A stretch of 64,000 nt of DNA from Dicaeum eximium (taxonomy: Eukaryota; Chordata; Aves; Passeriformes; Dicaeidae). The stretch lies in assembly GCA_013396995.1 (NCBI GenBank), contig VWZP01008549.1, forward strand, positions 356,973 to 420,972, written 5' to 3'. Both the position numbers and the translations under genes were made by a program. Of the stretch, positions 61,801 through 64,000 are shown piece after piece (the stretch's first letter is position 1; each line of letters begins with the position of its first letter). A model generated the notes under the pieces. It was not told where the DNA came from and did no database searches. It saw only the letters and a list, made by a program, of their open reading frames with translations.

Positions 61801-63449
61801 GAGCAGAGGCTTTGTGCTCCGCAATAATTTGCTTTCTCTGGGGGGCTGGCAAGAACTTAAATGTTCATCTAAAGTGGCACTAGTAAAGATTAGTGTGTTC
61901 CTAACACTGTAAAAGTACTGAAGATGCAATGGTCCCTAAGCACCATCAAACAAAGGAGGAGATCTTAGTTCCATGGAAAAACTGTGTTCCTTTGCCTCCC
62001 CTTTGAGGAGGTTTGACCCTGATACCCATCAAGAACACAACAGAGCAGCAAGTGAAGGGCACTTCTGCAAATAAAGTCCTTATACATGATAATGTAGTAG
62101 GACTTTATGGAGACACTGCAAAATTTTCTTCTAAATAGCCAGTGGCAGATGACTTCTTGTACAGAAAGAACAAGATTTTGTTGTTTGTTTTGTGTAGTCC
62201 TTCTGCTTTTCCCAGCCTGTGTGAATTTCGGCATAGTGGCAAATGTTTCCTTTCAAATTGCAAATTGCAAAAACAGGGAAGAACCATTGCATTTTTTTCT
62301 TTTAATTTTGCATTCCAGCCCTCTTCCTGCTGAGACACCTGTCAGTACCATTTCACAGGGTCAGACTGGTGATACCACAGTTGCCTATTTTTTCTTTAAA
62401 AGGAGTGTGATGATGTTCATCAAACGTTATTTTATCAAGAGTCATCAAGTAAGGGTAAAAGCAGAACAAATTTGCTCATCTAACAATATTTTGTGTGGGA
62501 AATGTTCCAGAATCAGATGGTTGTTAAAAAAAAAAACACATGGAAGATAGTAAGGCCTGTTATTCATAAGCAGTAGTTAAACTCCTGGCCTAAATCTATC
62601 ATGAATGTTGAGGCAAGGTGCAGAAGCTTCCTCCAAGCAACCTGTGTTCAGGCATTGAAACTTCCACAGTCTCTGACAAATGAAATGAGTAGATACACGT
62701 ATCTAGTCTGTTTGGTAAATTGTTTGAACTAGTTCCTCATTTCTTGGGAGCCTGTACTACCTGAGGACTGCCAAAACAATATGCAAGATACTAGCCTGGA
62801 TGCGTGTCATGAACAGGGTTAAAATGGGTTGGAAAGAAAAACAAAGGTGGGCCATGTCTTGGGGTGATCTCCAAGTCTATGCAGCATGGAGGACAGAGCA
62901 ATGAGTCTTCAGCACTGCTTGGAAAAGCAGAGCTTTATCAGTGCTGCCACAAAGACTGGCATCAGTACAGCAGCTGTTTTACCCTTTTCCTCAGCTTTTG
63001 CATTTGACATCCAGAGCACACAAGGGACAGAATCTTACCAACTGTAAAATGTGTGACACATCCCAATGACAAGTGGAGAAGCGCCAGTGATTAAGTGTTT
63101 GGTGATCTCTGGGTAGTATTTATGAGGAGCTTTCCTGGTCTGTAAACTCCAATGTGAAGACAGAGGAAAGGAAAATTTTGGCACACAGATGGCCACACAG
63201 CTGTTTTCTCACTTCTCCTCTTCAGCAGAACAGGGGCAGAAAATGAGATGAAGTGTATAGGTTGAGTTCAAGACTGAGGAAAAGAGAAGGCTGCCTATGG
63301 AAGCAAAGAAAAATAATTTGGTCTCTACTTCCATCTGTAGGGGATGTCCAGCCACTCAGGGAGAAGCAGAAATCCCACTACACCTAGCAGCTGCTTCAGA
63401 AGACAAACACCTTAATAATGAATGTGCTTCTCCTTTGCCTTTCTCCTAA
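58893..63449 (+). other. ENOX1: Probable ENOX1 intron 1, late part
   Basis: AT-rich with TA-rich stretches at about 59677-59714 and 61064-61125. Open frames up to 147 codons (62107-62550) show no recognisable domains. No exon was identified. Confidence 0.45.
59677..59714. repeat. AT-rich low-complexity tract
   Basis: Repeated TATATA, ATTATATAAT and ATACATATAT units. Confidence 0.8.
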
Positions 63450-63710
63450 CTTTTTTGCTGAGTATTACATTGTACAGTATGGGATGTCCCTTTGGTCAGC
63501 TAGGGTCAGCTCTCCTGGCTAAATCACCTCCCAACCTCTTGCCCACTCCCAGCCTCCTGGCCTGTGGGGGTGTTGGGGCCTTGGTGCTGTGTGGGTGATG
63601 CTCAGCAGCAGACAACAACATGTGGGTGTGTTACCAAGACCCTTCTGGACAAAAGTGCAAAGCACAGTGCTATGAGGTCAGCTCCAAACCAGGTAATCCC
63701 ACTAGAGCAA
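63450..63710 (+). mobile_element. ERVL-related avian LTR-retrotransposon fragment
   Basis: Successive blocks ATGGGATGTCCCTTTGGTCA, GGGTCAGCTCTCCTGGCT, ACCTCCCAACCTCTTGCCCA, CTCCCAGCCTCCTGGCC, GGCCTTGGTGCTGTGTGGGT, GCTCAGCAGCAG and GTGTGTTACCAAGACC match, in order, a repeat I recall as common in bird genomes and associated with ERVL elements. Coding capacity is lost. The frames on both strands here derive from it. Boundaries are approximate. Confidence 0.5.
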
Positions 63711-64000
63711 TGAAAGTAATCTTTCCATGAAAGGACAAAAGGACAGAGAAGCTGTCCTTGCAGAGACAGAAGGTATAAGGAACAGTACCAAACAGGCACC
63801 TGTGTACAGAAGCACCTTGTGGAACCGTGCAGAAAAAGCATGGCAGGGAGCCAGTGCTGAGTACCAGAGTGCAATCCAACACTTGTACAGCCATATCCTG
63901 CAGTCTCCACAAAGCAACTTCCCCAAAAAGTAAATGGCTGTTCAGGGATTTCAGCAGCTGTGCAATATTTTCAACACTTGCTGCTCAGAGCTAGTAATGA
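63711..64000 (+). other. ENOX1: Window end, probable ENOX1 intron 1
   Basis: No feature recognised. An open frame on the + strand at 63727-63933 has no support. Confidence 0.4.

Noticed and set aside
62107..62550. 147-codon plus-strand open frame
   Set aside because: Composition matches random translation of AT-rich intron, and an overlapping frame covers the same bases. No family recognised.
1..64000. CRISPR arrays, operons, phage or plasmid modules
   Set aside because: No regularly spaced repeats, no dense ORF clusters and no ribosome-binding-site pattern. Spliced genes, CpG islands and CR1 elements show vertebrate DNA.

Overview
The window reads as vertebrate, and specifically avian, chromosomal DNA. 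It is AT-rich, has split genes with GT-AG introns, and has two isolated CpG islands. It carries CR1 LINE retrotransposons of bird type and solo LTRs of endogenous retroviruses. A short element at about 20.27-20.42 kb joins a decayed tRNA-Ile head to a CR1 tail, the architecture of the TguSINE1 family known from songbirds. I therefore infer a passerine bird, which rests mainly on that one element.

Layout. At about 150-480 a CpG island forms the promoter of CCDC122. By conserved vertebrate gene order (LACC1 - CCDC122 - ENOX1) it is probably shared with LACC1, which would run leftward off the window. CCDC122 is on the + strand with four coding exons (802-915, 2274-2672, 3753-3869, 7223-7387). 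They join in phase 0 into an uninterrupted 264-residue coiled-coil protein. A 3' UTR of up to about 1.3 kb follows. From about 8.8 to 29.4 kb is a gene-free interval with repeats, several unusually CpG-retaining patches, a strong hairpin and candidate regulatory motifs. At about 29.4-30.35 kb lies a second, strong CpG island interrupted by a 40-base assembly gap. A consensus splice donor on the + strand at 29944/29945 marks a probable untranslated first exon, most likely of ENOX1 (inferred from synteny, not from protein). From there to the end the sequence looks like a very long first intron.

Mobile elements. CR1 copies lie at about 5.17-5.63 (+), 11.82-12.01 (+), 47.63-47.84 (-) and 52.15-54.60 kb (-). 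The last is about 2.2 kb of CR1 with a decayed reverse transcriptase, and a 280-bp solo LTR with a 6-bp target duplication sits inside it. A second solo LTR (507 bp, - strand) at 50015-50521 also has a 6-bp duplication. Weaker ERVL-like remnants lie at about 58.56-58.89 and 63.45-63.71 kb, and an old CR1 at about 34.7-35.2 kb.

Apart from the CCDC122 exons no open reading frame in the window looks like a real protein-coding gene. No CRISPR, phage, operon or other prokaryotic system is present, and I did not find a convincing undescribed coding system. The most interesting material is regulatory and structural: the CpG-retaining patches, the 18.3 kb hairpin/palindrome pair, the nested LTR and the hybrid SINE.
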